The notes: a model not told the origin generated them from the sequence alone. A DNA stretch of 64,000 bases from Rhodococcus sp. NBC_00297 (GCF_036173065.1 NZ_CP108041.1:2483001-2547000); one strand, 5' to 3'. Shown: positions 33,361-42,382, counted from the stretch's first letter. Numbers and translations are program-made.

Positions 33361-34203
33361 TCCGGTGACGAAGCGTCGCACCTCGGCCGCCACCTCGTCG
33401 GGCCGTTCGACGAGGTCCCGCCACGTGTACCGCAACACCGTCCACTCCCTGCTGAGGACGTTCTGCCGGATCCGGTCGCGGTGGAACGCGGCGCTGTCCG
33501 AGTGGAAGGCCCACCCGTCGATCTCCACGCAGACCCTGGCGTGCGGGAACGCGAAGTCGAGGATGTAGCCCGAGTACGGCAGGTTCACCCGCAGTCCGGT
33601 GATGTGTGCGGATCTCATGATCCTGCGGAACAGCCGTTCGGCCTCGGACCGGGCACCGCCCTCGGCGGCGCGCAGGAGCTGCTCCGCTCGCACGTACCCG
33701 CGACGTCCGGGGTTGCGAGCGTGCGCTCGTCGGAGATGGTCGAGGGTCATCGTCTTCTGCAGGGCGCGATCCATGACCTCGGGGCCCAGCACCGTGGACG
33801 CCTCCAGAACGGTCAGCGGCGTCCTCGTCACGAGGACACGGCGCACGATCACGACGTCGATGCTCGGCAGGTCGCGCCGGCGCACCCGGACGCCGGTGAT
33901 TCCGCGACCGGAGCCTGTCCGGGGCACGGTCACCTCGATCGTCTCCGGGGCCCGCGGAAGCATGCGATACCAGTACGCGGCTGCAGGACCGGACAGCGCG
34001 CCCGTACTCGTGGACCACACCGCGCACCGGATCCGCGCGTCGTCGGTGAACGGTCGGTCGACGGCGAAGAACACTCCGCGACTCGTGCGCCGCCAGCGGC
34101 CGGTGTGGACGCGCCACTCGATGGCCTCGGGGGTGAGTCCGGCGGTGCGGGCCTGCGCGGTGGTCACCACCCCGTCCTGCTCGGCCAGCAGTCTCTCGAT
34201 CAT
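33358..34203 (-). CDS. AbiEi-type antitoxin domain plus DUF559 (Vsr-like) endonuclease domain protein
   Basis: The 281-residue protein starts with a winged-helix domain (MIERLLAEQDGVVTTAQARTAGLTPEAIEWRVHTGRW, ending in RGVFFAV) of the AbiEi antitoxin type, has a middle domain with VRRVLVTRTPLTVLEASTVLG, and ends with a DUF559 domain: LDFAFPHARVCVEIDGWAFH, then FHRDRIRQNVLSREWTVLRYTW, the Asp/Glu core of Vsr-like nucleases. Such single-gene proteins are common in rhodococci; no AbiEii toxin gene is present. It is bracketed by two hairpin repeats, a sign of insertion as a unit. The ATG at 34203 is the likely start. Confidence 0.82.
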   Translation of the reverse strand: MIERLLAEQDGVVTTAQARTAGLTPEAIEWRVHTGRWRRTSRGVFFAVDRPFTDDARIRCAVWSTSTGALSGPAAAYWYRMLPRAPETIEVTVPRTGSGRGITGVRVRRRDLPSIDVVIVRRVLVTRTPLTVLEASTVLGPEVMDRALQKTMTLDHLRRAHARNPGRRGYVRAEQLLRAAEGGARSEAERLFRRIMRSAHITGLRVNLPYSGYILDFAFPHARVCVEIDGWAFHSDSAAFHRDRIRQNVLSREWTVLRYTWRDLVERPDEVAAEVRRFVTG

Positions 34204-34244
34204 CTCGCACTGGACGCGCGCGCCTCCGCGGCAGTTCCGTGGAT

Positions 34245-34294
34245 CGGATCCGGTGCAGTGAACCGGGTACAGCACGGTCGGCTGCACCGGATCA
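34245..34294. repeat. Hairpin repeat, copy 2 (between nei and AbiEi/DUF559 genes)
   Basis: The 50-bp element has perfect 12-bp outer arms (GATCCGGTGCAG at 34248-34259, CTGCACCGGATC at 34282-34293) with an inner ACCG/CGGT stem. Its last three bases are the nei stop codon, the same offset as copy 1 to its gene. It is a direct repeat of copy 1. Confidence 0.85.
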
Positions 34295-35095
34295 CGGCCG
34301 CTCCGGCCCCGGCTGGCAGTGCGGGCACCACCAGGTCCGCCGTCGTTCCGGATCTCCCGGCACCTCGGCGACCACGCGGACGGTGGTGCCGCATCGCAGG
34401 CACGGCTTGCCCGCGCGACCCGCCACCCAGTGCTGCCGACCTGGCCGGGTGTCTCCGGTGGTCACCTGCATGGCCCGCGGGGTGGACACCGAGTGGCGCA
34501 TCGCCTTGCGAGTGAGGGCGACCAGTCGAGTGGCATCCACGTCGCACGCCGGCACCCACGGCCCGAGACCACGAAGGAAACACAGTTCGTTGGCCCACAG
34601 GTTGCCCGGACCGGCCATGACGCGCTGATCGAGCAGTACCGCGACGATCGGGCGCGGGTCCCGCGCGATGTTCGCCGCCGCCTGCGCGGCGTCGAAGTCG
34701 TCGTGCAGCGGATCGGGGCCGAGATACGACAGCGCCGCGTCGGCGTCGCGAGTGGTGAAGAACTCGACCACCGGGAGCAGCAGCCCGTACGCGGTGGGCC
34801 CGTCGCGCACGGCCAGCCGCACGCGCACGTCGGGATCGAGGCGACGGGGCAGTCGTCGGCCGGGGGCGGTGACGGTCCACGATCCGGTCATCTTCAGATG
34901 CGTGTGGAGCGTCAGGTCGCCGTCGAGATCGGTGAGCAGGTGTTTGCCGTGCGTCCGGTGCCGTTGGATCGTGCGTCCCGCGAGGTTCTCCGTCGCATGT
35001 GCGGGGACGTTCAGGCGGCCCTCGGCCAGTTCCCGGCCGTCCAGCGCCGCCCGCAGACGTGCTGCGAGCGCGTGGACCGTGTCCCCCTCCGGCAC
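34292..35095 (-). CDS. nei: Endonuclease VIII-like DNA glycosylase (Nei, Fpg/Nei family)
   Basis: The 267-residue bifunctional glycosylase/AP lyase removes oxidised bases. The N-terminal MPEGDTVHALA holds the catalytic N-terminal Pro and Glu; HLKMTGSW carries the helix-two-turn-helix-side loop, and VMAGPGNLWANELCFL is the H2TH part. The C-terminal zinc finger has CLRCG and CPHC. MPEGDTV rather than MPELPEV marks the actinobacterial Nei group. It begins two bases from the stop of the SPL-like gene, and its stop codon is part of hairpin repeat copy 2. Confidence 0.92.
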   Translation of the reverse strand: MPEGDTVHALAARLRAALDGRELAEGRLNVPAHATENLAGRTIQRHRTHGKHLLTDLDGDLTLHTHLKMTGSWTVTAPGRRLPRRLDPDVRVRLAVRDGPTAYGLLLPVVEFFTTRDADAALSYLGPDPLHDDFDAAQAAANIARDPRPIVAVLLDQRVMAGPGNLWANELCFLRGLGPWVPACDVDATRLVALTRKAMRHSVSTPRAMQVTTGDTRPGRQHWVAGRAGKPCLRCGTTVRVVAEVPGDPERRRTWWCPHCQPGPERP

Positions 35096-35096
35096 G

Positions 35097-36191
35097 TCAG
35101 GTCCAGTACAGGAGCTGCGCCGCGGGCAGGACGTCCCGTAGTTCCTCGGTGAACCAGCTCTTCATCTCCGCCATGGTGTCCTTCGGGTAGACGTACTTGA
35201 CGCCCCCGAACTTCGAGCGCTTGGCCGAGCGCGAGTCCTCGTCCATCTCGAGCTTCGTGGCCGGGTACCAGCTCAGCAGCACGTCCTTGCTCGACGGAGT
35301 GAACCGGTGCGTGATGATCTCGGCGGTGAGGTCGACGTCCGGGACGTCGGCCAGCGCCGCCGCGATGTCGGCGAGGAGCTCGCCGTACTGCTCGCGCCAG
35401 CCGGGCACGGGCATGATCGGAGCGATGGTCACGCCCACCGGGTACCCCGCCTGCGCCAGCGCACGCAGCGCCGCGATGCGGGCGGGCATCCGAGCCGTGC
35501 CGCCCTCGAAACGGTTCCCGATGTCGCGGGCGTTGACCGACAGTCGCACCCGGGTACGCCCGCCGTGGTCGAGGCCGACCAACTCGGTGACATCGTCGAA
35601 CTTGGTCGTGAAGCGGAGGGAGGCGCCGGGTCCGAACTCGCCGGCGCCGACCCGCGAGATGGCGGCGGCCAGTGATCCGGTGACGTGCTCGATGCCGAGA
35701 GGGTCGGTGTAGCAGGACATCTCGAAGGTGGTGCCCTCGTGTCCACGCTCGGCGGTGCCGCTGGTGATGGTGCCGCGGCCGACATGCGTCGCGATCGGGG
35801 CCAGGACGTCGTCGAGATTGGCGTACACCCGAGTGACAGGTGGGCCCGACAGCGAGCCGGCGAGGTAGCAGTACTGGCAGTGCGCCGGGCAGCCCTTCGC
35901 CAGGTCGATGCGCCAGTCGGCGCTGGGTGGGATGGGTTGCGGCTTCAGTGCACTGGGCGGAGCGACCACGACCGCGAGCGTCGACTTCGCCCGCGCGTAG
36001 GTCTCCCGCTCGGACTCGCCGCGCAGCCCCGTGAGGCGATCCGCCGGGAGGACGTCGATCTCCGACACACCCGCCGCCTCGCACCGCCGCACGATCTCGG
36101 CGGTGTGTGGCAGTTCGGCGGCCGACTTGGTGATCATCACCCGCCGGGGTGTCCACAGGCGGGTCGGAGTGAGCAGCGCATCCGTCACCAC
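35097..36191 (-). CDS. Spore photoproduct lyase-like radical SAM protein
   Basis: This 364-residue protein has the radical SAM motif CX3CX2C in LAKGCPAHCQYCYLAG and the SPL-type segments TFEMSCYTDPLGIEHVTGSL and RFTTKFDDV. The C-terminal SKFGGVKYVYPKD is typical of the SPL family. In spore formers SPL repairs the spore photoproduct; non-sporulating actinobacteria carry relatives of unproven function. It lies two bases upstream of nei and six bases after the cyclase stop, in a chain that joins DNA repair with membrane lipid genes. DNA repair is inference. Confidence 0.85.
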   Translation of the reverse strand: MVTDALLTPTRLWTPRRVMITKSAAELPHTAEIVRRCEAAGVSEIDVLPADRLTGLRGESERETYARAKSTLAVVVAPPSALKPQPIPPSADWRIDLAKGCPAHCQYCYLAGSLSGPPVTRVYANLDDVLAPIATHVGRGTITSGTAERGHEGTTFEMSCYTDPLGIEHVTGSLAAAISRVGAGEFGPGASLRFTTKFDDVTELVGLDHGGRTRVRLSVNARDIGNRFEGGTARMPARIAALRALAQAGYPVGVTIAPIMPVPGWREQYGELLADIAAALADVPDVDLTAEIITHRFTPSSKDVLLSWYPATKLEMDEDSRSAKRSKFGGVKYVYPKDTMAEMKSWFTEELRDVLPAAQLLYWT

Positions 36192-36197
36192 CTGACG

Positions 36198-37247
36198 TCA
36201 ACGCTCGGTGTCGCGCGATCCTTCCCGCTGGTGATCGCGATTGCGACGCAGCGCGTAGGTGCGTAGCTTGCTGAAACCGCGCACCCGCAGGGGGCGTAGC
36301 GACTTGAGGTAGAACTCGTCCTCGCCCGACAGCGCGTCGGCCGTCTCGCTGTCCACCAGCACCGTGCCGGGGTGCGCGTTGCTGGTCAGGCGGGCGGCCA
36401 TGTTGACCACGGACCCGTACAGGTCGCCGAAGCGGGCGAGCACCGGACCCACGGCGATGCCGACGCGCAGCGCGGGAACGTCGTCCCGGTCGGCGAAGGC
36501 GTCGTGCAGCTCCAGGGCGATCCGTGCCGCGTCCCGGGGGTCGGTGGTCTGGAACATCACCTCGTCGCCGACGTTCTTCACCACCGATCCGTGGCCGCGG
36601 GCGATGATCGTCGTGGCCACCGACTCGAACTCCTCGAGCAGCGAGGTCAGCTCGGAGACATCGAGTCGACGGGTGAGCGAGGTGTAGCCGACCATGTCCG
36701 CGAAGCCGACCGCGAGCACCGTGTCGGTCTCCCCGCTCGACTCGACGGACAGTGCGCGCCCGGCCACCGCGGCGAGATGGCGCCGCCACACGTAGTTCTG
36801 CAGTTTCTCCATGGTGGGCACCGTGTCCGCGGCGGTGACCCGGGACTCCGATCGAATGGCGTCCGGATCGGCGGCGTCGGCAGCGATGCGCGAGCGGATG
36901 TAGGAGTTGACGACGCCCACCTGCCACTCGGCCAGTCGTGACATCGACTGCCCCAGCGTCCGCGCGACCGCCACCTCCATCGACTTCTCGACGACGTTCT
37001 CGTCGACGAGTGTCGTGAGCAGGCGCAGCGCCTCGATGTCGGCATCGGTGAACATGACGGCGTCCGGATCCGGGCTCACCGGGAAGCCCATGGCGATCCA
37101 CAGTTGCTGCGCGCGTTCGAGATCCACGTTCGCCAGCTCGGCGACCTGATCGCGGGTGTACGTGGGTTCCTCTCCCAGCAGAGTCTGTTCGACCTCGTTC
37201 TGCCGGAAGGTGGGCCGGCCGGCGTCCGGTGGGCCCTGGTCAGGCAT
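36198..37247 (-). CDS. Class III adenylate/guanylate cyclase with Rv1264/Rv2212-like N-terminal domain
   Basis: The 349-residue protein has an all-helical N-terminal half (1-165) that resembles the autoinhibitory pH-sensing domain of M. tuberculosis Rv1264 and Rv2212, followed by a cyclase catalytic domain. Metal-binding Asp residues are in VGFADMVGYTSLTRR and KNVGDEVMFQ; the transition-state Asn-Arg pair is in YGSVVNMAARL. It is soluble, without membrane segments, and probably makes cAMP. It overlaps the plsC-like gene by 8 bases, tying the signal to phospholipid synthesis genes. Confidence 0.9.
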   Translation of the reverse strand: MPDQGPPDAGRPTFRQNEVEQTLLGEEPTYTRDQVAELANVDLERAQQLWIAMGFPVSPDPDAVMFTDADIEALRLLTTLVDENVVEKSMEVAVARTLGQSMSRLAEWQVGVVNSYIRSRIAADAADPDAIRSESRVTAADTVPTMEKLQNYVWRRHLAAVAGRALSVESSGETDTVLAVGFADMVGYTSLTRRLDVSELTSLLEEFESVATTIIARGHGSVVKNVGDEVMFQTTDPRDAARIALELHDAFADRDDVPALRVGIAVGPVLARFGDLYGSVVNMAARLTSNAHPGTVLVDSETADALSGEDEFYLKSLRPLRVRGFSKLRTYALRRNRDHQREGSRDTER

Positions 37248-38688
37248 GGTCGAGAGTCCGCTCGTAGACCGCCCGGACCTCCGCGATGTGCTCGTCCAGT
37301 GTCTCCGCCGTCCAGTCCGTCGTCGGGATCGGTTCTCCCACAGTGACGGTGACGGTGCCGGAGTGCGCAGTGAACGAGGACTTCCACATCACGTCGCCCG
37401 CTCCCTGGAGGATCAGGGGAACCACCGGGACCCCGGCCGCCATGGCCAGATGGAACCCGCCCTTCTTGAAGCGCCCCAACCGCTCCGTCGGCATGCGGGT
37501 GCCCTCCGGGGCCACGGCCACCGACACGCCGCTGTGGAGCTTGTCGATGGCCGGCTTCATCGCTTCGCGCGCCGCGGCGTTGTTCGATCGGTCGACGTAG
37601 GCCACGTCGAAGAGAGCCCCGAGGGGGGCGAACCGGGGGTCGCGGCTCAGTTCCTTCTTCGCGACGGCCGTGATGTCCCGACGCAGGACACGGGCGACGA
37701 CGATCATGTCCATCGTGGACTGATGGTTGAACAGGAACACCGCCGGTCGGTGGCTCCAGGCGTTCTCCTCGTTCACCACGTTCACCGTGATGCCGGTGAG
37801 GGCCAGAGCGACCTCCGGTGCGACGGCGTTGGTGACGTTGGCGCCCACTCGGCGGCTGCCGCTGAGCACGCCCAGGGTCGCACCCAGTCCGGCACTCGCC
37901 AGGACCGAGCCGAGGGCGGCGACGCTGCGCACGGTGGACGTCAGATCGGCTCCGCGCGTGGGCCTGCGCAGCTGGACACGGGACCAGCCGCGGTCACGCG
38001 CCGTGCGGTCGAGTTCGGGGTCCGGGTTGAGCGCGACGGGACGACCGACGGCCTCGAGCATCGGGACGTCCTCGATGCCGTTGGAGTAGCCGAAACACAC
38101 GGAGGTGTCGACGCCCTCGGCCGTCGCCCAGTCCTCGATCCCCTCGGCCTTGCGCGGACCCCACAGCGACCGGCCGTCGAGGAGGCCGGTGAGGACGCCG
38201 TCCGGCCCGATCTCGGGGTGGGTGCAGATCAGGTCGTCGAAGCGGAGGTCGTCGACCACGGGCTGAGCCTGGTACGGGGTCGCGGACGTCGACATCACGA
38301 CGCGGTGACCGGCCCGGCGATGCGCGGCGACGAGGGTGCGGACCTGAGGAAAGATCTGCGAAGCGATCTCGGAGCGGAAGAGCCGCTGCGCCTGCTCCAT
38401 CAACTCGTCGTGCGTCTTGCCGGCCAACGCGTGCACGGCCTTGTCCATCAGGTTGTCGACGGTGGTCCCGCGCACCCGCATCTCCACGACGGCGCTGCTG
38501 ATCTCCCACAGCTCGAACAGGTCGACGTCGAAGCGGCGAAGACGTTCCTTGAACACGGCGGTCGCGGAGTAACCGTCGATCACGGTGCCGTCGAAATCGA
38601 AGAACGCCACCACGTCCGGACCCTTCGGAGCCTGTGCGACCTCGTCGAGCAGATCCTGGAACGTGTGTGCTGGGTGAGTGCTGGTCAC
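37240..38688 (-). CDS. plsC: PlsC-type acyltransferase fused to HAD-IB phosphatase (Rv2483c-like)
   Basis: The 482-residue protein has an N-terminal HAD-IB hydrolase (FFDFDGTVIDGYS, then STSATPYQ and YSNGIEDVPMLEAVG) and a C-terminal 1-acylglycerol-3-phosphate acyltransferase (FLFNHQSTMDM, the HX4D block; APEGTRMP, motif III; VPVVPLIL). The fusion matches M. tuberculosis Rv2483c. It makes phosphatidic acid at the membrane, and the HAD part may act on a lipid phosphate. The GTG at 38688 overlaps the plsB stop (GTGA). The open frame beyond it is not coding. Confidence 0.92.
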   Translation of the reverse strand: MTSTHPAHTFQDLLDEVAQAPKGPDVVAFFDFDGTVIDGYSATAVFKERLRRFDVDLFELWEISSAVVEMRVRGTTVDNLMDKAVHALAGKTHDELMEQAQRLFRSEIASQIFPQVRTLVAAHRRAGHRVVMSTSATPYQAQPVVDDLRFDDLICTHPEIGPDGVLTGLLDGRSLWGPRKAEGIEDWATAEGVDTSVCFGYSNGIEDVPMLEAVGRPVALNPDPELDRTARDRGWSRVQLRRPTRGADLTSTVRSVAALGSVLASAGLGATLGVLSGSRRVGANVTNAVAPEVALALTGITVNVVNEENAWSHRPAVFLFNHQSTMDMIVVARVLRRDITAVAKKELSRDPRFAPLGALFDVAYVDRSNNAAAREAMKPAIDKLHSGVSVAVAPEGTRMPTERLGRFKKGGFHLAMAAGVPVVPLILQGAGDVMWKSSFTAHSGTVTVTVGEPIPTTDWTAETLDEHIAEVRAVYERTLDHA

Positions 38689-40958
38689 CGGTGCCCTCCG
38701 GAAGCGTTGTCTGGTCGATCGGGTGCGTCCGCACCGTCGACGGAGTCGAGGGCCACGTGCACCATCGTGCGGATACGTCTGCTCACACGTCCCCACGCCG
38801 CGATGTCCGCAGCGAATTCCTGACGGCGGGAAGCGATGTCGTCGTCCTCGGTGGACAGGAGACCACGATTGTCGGCCAACTGCAGGGCGGTGTCGAAGAG
38901 CTCGTTCGAGATGGCCTCGCTGTGCTCGAGCTGCTGTCGGAGTCGCCGCGACTGCGCGACGCCCAGGCAGTCGTCGAGGAACGACACCTTGTCGAACTTC
39001 GCACCCGGTGTGAGGGTGAGCAGCTGGTCGGCCACCACCTGGTACGCCTCGAAGATCGGCTGCAGTACCCGGTGCGCCAGATGAAAAGGCTGCGACTGCA
39101 ACGACTTCAGCGCGTATCCGGGTCGATCGAGACCGGTGCGCCAGTGCGGATCGATGAGATCGACCTCGGCTTCGAGGCGCTCCCCGAACTCACGCTTCTC
39201 GCCGAAGAAGAACTCGAACTTCAGCATGTCCCGCAGTTCCAGCGCGGACTTCCACAGATCGTCGGCGGCCACCTCGCCCGTGGGGCAGTCCTCGGTGCGT
39301 AACACCACCAACTCGCCGATCGCCCGCATCACGAAGAAGTGAATGGCGTTGTTGCGGAAGAACGACGCGACGAGATGCTTGTCCTGCGCGAGCAGGAACA
39401 ACGGCTCCGGGCCGTCGTCGAAGCGCCGCACCACACCGGCCGCGACCTGCGCGCGAACAGCGGCCGTCATGACGTCGATGTCGGTCAGATCCACCCCACC
39501 CGCCGTCGGGAGACCACGCTGCTGGATGTACGACGCCAACGGCTCGATGATCGACCACATCTCACGCTTGTTCAGCGCGCGGTCCTCGATACCGAGCATC
39601 GCCATCGCCACCAGCGCCGCCGGCGTCACCGGAGTGGACTCGTTGATGGCGTGCGACACCGCCAGCGCCGCACGCTGCACCGCGACCCGCTTGTCGTCGT
39701 ACTCGTCGAGGAACTGCCGTGCCGACATCGGAGTCCCGAACCGCAGGTAGACGGTTCCGCGTAACTGGCCCTGGGCGCGGACGTACCCGATGGCCATCCG
39801 GATTCCCTCGGCCTGCTTCGTCGCACCGTGCGACTCCTTCGCCATCTCGCCGACCTCGTGCAACCGGTCGTAGGTGATGGACGTCGGGACGAGGTACGCG
39901 TCGGCCGCCGTACTGTTCTCGAGCGCGTCGAAGAGGTAGGTGAGCAGGCCGAAGCGCGGAGGCCGGAGCTTGCCGGTGCGAGACCTGCCGCCCTCGATGT
40001 ACCACTCGAGGTTGAACTTCTTGCTCAACAGGAAGCTCATGTACTGGCGCAGGGTCCACTTGTAGACCGCGTCGGAGAACTTGCGCTGGATCAACACCAC
40101 ACCGCTGCGCTTCGCGAGCGGGCCGATGGGCCAGAACCCGACGTTGATGCCGCCCATGACGTGATTGAGCGGGAAGCCCTGCTCGAGCAGGGCGGGGCGC
40201 AGAACAAGCGGGTCGAGGTAGGAGCGGTGGTTCGGCAGGAAGACCAGGGGGAACGACTTGTCGAGATCGCGCAACTCGGCGAGCTTCTCGGTGTCCACCT
40301 CCACGCGGTAGGCCCGCGAGAAGAAGGCACCGAGCTGGCCCCAGAGTTCGACGGCACCCTTGTTCTCGGTGGCCACCATCTCGTCGAGGATCTCGTGAAC
40401 CCGAGCATTGACCGCCGACACCGGGGTGTCCACCGAGGCCGCCAACTCCGCCAGATCGGCGCGGAACTGCGAGCGCTCCGTCATCTCCTCGACGACGAAC
40501 CGCGGCACCTTGTACTCGCTGCCGATGACCTCACGCTCGGCCTTGTCCAGCGTGAGGCTGGCCTGCCGCGCGATGTAGGACGACAGGGAGCGGCCGGCCG
40601 TCGCCTCGAACCGCTCACGCAGCGCCGACAACGAGGCGGGCTCACCCTCGATGATGCGCGGCTCACCGCGGCGTGCCCGGCCCACCCGGAGACCGAATCC
40701 CTTACGCGGAGCCTTGGTCCAGCTCACCCGCAACGGAGTGATGAGTGGATCGGCGCCACCGGCCCGCTCGGTGAGTTCGTCGAGGGCCTTGCCCGTCATG
40801 ACGACCGACTCCGGTCGGCCGTCACCGTGGTGACGATCGATCCAGTCGTCGGCCGCGTGGACGTCGACGTCGGAGACCGCGTCGATGAGGAAGACCTGAT
40901 CGTCGGAGGACGAGGATCTCCCCGTCAGCGGATGCTCGGTCGAATCCAGTTGAGACAT
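38685..40958 (-). CDS. plsB: Glycerol-3-phosphate acyltransferase PlsB
   Basis: The 757-residue membrane-associated enzyme performs the first acylation of phospholipid synthesis. The acyltransferase blocks are visible: FLPNHRSYLDPLVL (HX4D), GGINVGFWPIGPLAKRSGVVLIQR, WYIEGGRSRTGKLRPPRFG and YLVPTSITYDRL. The size fits mycobacterial PlsB2 (Rv2482c), which is next to its plsC in the same way. The ATG at 40958 is used; the frame up to 41093 has no family support. Its C-terminus is long and helical. Co-translation with plsC is expected. Confidence 0.94.
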   Translation of the reverse strand: MSQLDSTEHPLTGRSSSSDDQVFLIDAVSDVDVHAADDWIDRHHGDGRPESVVMTGKALDELTERAGGADPLITPLRVSWTKAPRKGFGLRVGRARRGEPRIIEGEPASLSALRERFEATAGRSLSSYIARQASLTLDKAEREVIGSEYKVPRFVVEEMTERSQFRADLAELAASVDTPVSAVNARVHEILDEMVATENKGAVELWGQLGAFFSRAYRVEVDTEKLAELRDLDKSFPLVFLPNHRSYLDPLVLRPALLEQGFPLNHVMGGINVGFWPIGPLAKRSGVVLIQRKFSDAVYKWTLRQYMSFLLSKKFNLEWYIEGGRSRTGKLRPPRFGLLTYLFDALENSTAADAYLVPTSITYDRLHEVGEMAKESHGATKQAEGIRMAIGYVRAQGQLRGTVYLRFGTPMSARQFLDEYDDKRVAVQRAALAVSHAINESTPVTPAALVAMAMLGIEDRALNKREMWSIIEPLASYIQQRGLPTAGGVDLTDIDVMTAAVRAQVAAGVVRRFDDGPEPLFLLAQDKHLVASFFRNNAIHFFVMRAIGELVVLRTEDCPTGEVAADDLWKSALELRDMLKFEFFFGEKREFGERLEAEVDLIDPHWRTGLDRPGYALKSLQSQPFHLAHRVLQPIFEAYQVVADQLLTLTPGAKFDKVSFLDDCLGVAQSRRLRQQLEHSEAISNELFDTALQLADNRGLLSTEDDDIASRRQEFAADIAAWGRVSRRIRTMVHVALDSVDGADAPDRPDNASGGHR

Positions 40959-41096
40959 GTCCGCTCGCCTTCCCCCTCCGATGCGCCACCGGTGGTGGGC
41001 CGTGCACGTGATGGTCCGCAACGCTACGCCCGGGACAGGTACCCCGGTGCCACTTTCACGAGCCGCCCCGGCCGCGGAACCGAAGAGGTGCATCCG

Positions 41097-41591
41097 TCAC
41101 GACATGTCGACCTTCTCGTTGTCACCCACGTCCGGCTTGTCGCCCGTGATGCGCGACTTGGCGTACGCGATGAGCGTCGAGACCTTGGACCCCGGCGCCG
41201 ACCAGAACTCGGCTCCCTCCGACTCCACCCGGATGAGGACGACCTCGTCGGACTCGGGACCGTTCTCGAACCACGCGGCGACGCCCTGGCTCCAGAGATC
41301 CTTCTTCTTCGCGTCGTCCAGCACCACGCTCGCGCGCCCCGACAGCGAGACCCACGACGTGCCCGACTGGAACGACACGTTGACCGATGGATCGGAACGG
41401 ATGTCGGCGACCTTCCTCGAGTCGTTCGCGGCGAAGAACCACAGATCGCCGTCGAACTCCGTCTCCTGCAGGGCCATCGGCCTCGCCTTCAGGTGGCCGT
41501 CGGTGCCGTGGGTGGTGAACATGCAGAGCTTCGCGTCGGACAGCAGTTCTGCGACGCGGGCGGTGCCTTCGGTTCTCTCGTCAGTAGTCAT
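41097..41591 (-). CDS. General stress protein-like, pyridoxamine 5'-phosphate oxidase-fold protein
   Basis: The 164-residue split-barrel flavoprotein resembles the COG3871 general stress proteins: CMFTTHGTDGHLKARPMALQETEFDGDLWFFAANDSRKVADI, VNVSFQSGTSWVSLSGRAS and the C-terminal FWSAPGSKVSTLIAYAKSRITG. It binds FMN or F420 in relatives and may not be an oxidase. It starts at the ATG at 41591 and lies 138 bases upstream of plsB on the same strand; that gap shows no feature. Role in redox stress is inference. Confidence 0.85.
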   Translation of the reverse strand: MTTDERTEGTARVAELLSDAKLCMFTTHGTDGHLKARPMALQETEFDGDLWFFAANDSRKVADIRSDPSVNVSFQSGTSWVSLSGRASVVLDDAKKKDLWSQGVAAWFENGPESDEVVLIRVESEGAEFWSAPGSKVSTLIAYAKSRITGDKPDVGDNEKVDMS

Positions 41592-41636
41592 GGGGCACGG
41601 CTACCCGCGGTGGTGGTGGCGCAACCGGAAGGCGGG

Positions 41637-42236
41637 TCAGGAGACGCCGTACTTGGCGACGAACCCGTCGAGATCCGCGCTCTGCAGGTCTGCGGCACGG
41701 GCGAGGACGTCGCTGTGCGGCCAGTCCCACCACGCGATCCCCTGCAGTGCGCGGGCCGTCTCCTCGCTCGCGCGTCGTCGGATCGGCTTCGCGGGGACAC
41801 CGCCCACCACGGTGTAGGGCGGCACGTCCTTCACGACGACCGCCCGTGCGGCGATGACCGCCCCGTCCCCGATCGTCACTCCCGACATGATCATGGCGCC
41901 GAGGCCCACCCACACGTCGTGGCCGATGCTGACGTCCCCCTTGGTGCGCGGCTCCACGCGCCGGGTGCGGTCCGCCGGTGGGAAGACCTCGGTGAACGGG
42001 TAGGTGCTCACCGCATCGGCATCGTGCTCTCCGCCGAGCAGTATCACGGACCCGTGTGCGAAGGAGCAGTATTTGCCGATGGTCAACCGGCCGCCGTCCG
42101 CCCAGCCGACCATGGGCTTGCCGTAGGTCCAGTCGCCGATCTGGTGCCTGCGGTAGCGCCGCAGCCGGTTGGTGAGCGGGATGCGCCGATTGCGTCGTAC
42201 TCGATCTCGCGCCGGTGACGGAAAGGGCAGTCTCAT
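41637..42236 (-). CDS. CatB-related O-acetyltransferase (left-handed beta-helix)
   Basis: The 199-residue protein has the hexapeptide repeat pattern of the xenobiotic acetyltransferase group: LTIGKYCSFAHGSVILLGGEHDADAVSTYPF, where the His in GGEHDAD is the catalytic position, then GDVSIGHDVWVGLGAMIMSGVTIGDGAVIAARAVVVKDVPPYTVVGGVPAKPIRRR. It is a trimer using acetyl-CoA. Relatives acetylate chloramphenicol or streptogramin, but most chromosomal members act on sugars or unknown substrates. No resistance role should be assumed. Confidence 0.87.
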   Translation of the reverse strand: MRLPFPSPARDRVRRNRRIPLTNRLRRYRRHQIGDWTYGKPMVGWADGGRLTIGKYCSFAHGSVILLGGEHDADAVSTYPFTEVFPPADRTRRVEPRTKGDVSIGHDVWVGLGAMIMSGVTIGDGAVIAARAVVVKDVPPYTVVGGVPAKPIRRRASEETARALQGIAWWDWPHSDVLARAADLQSADLDGFVAKYGVS

Positions 42237-42382
42237 CCGATCGAGGCTAGGTGGCAGGACTCGGTGCGTCGAACGGTGTCGGTGGGTCGTGCAAAACTTC
42301 TGTCGCGTCCGTTCTGCCCCACGCCCGGACTCGCCGATCCCCAGCCACGACCCGCTCCACTCACGACGAGAGGCACCCGATC

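Noticed and set aside
33311-34294. Integron attC sites or transposon ends
   Set aside because: The hairpins are direct repeats with two stems, but no GTTRRRY/RYYYAAC core, integrase, or transposase is present, and there is no target-site duplication that I can define. Only the layout is similar.
39828-42218. A 796-codon plus-strand open frame opposite plsB and neighbours
   Set aside because: It is antisense to plsB, the stress protein and the acetyltransferase, has Arg/Val/Asp-rich composition typical of high-GC shadow frames, and shows no motif.
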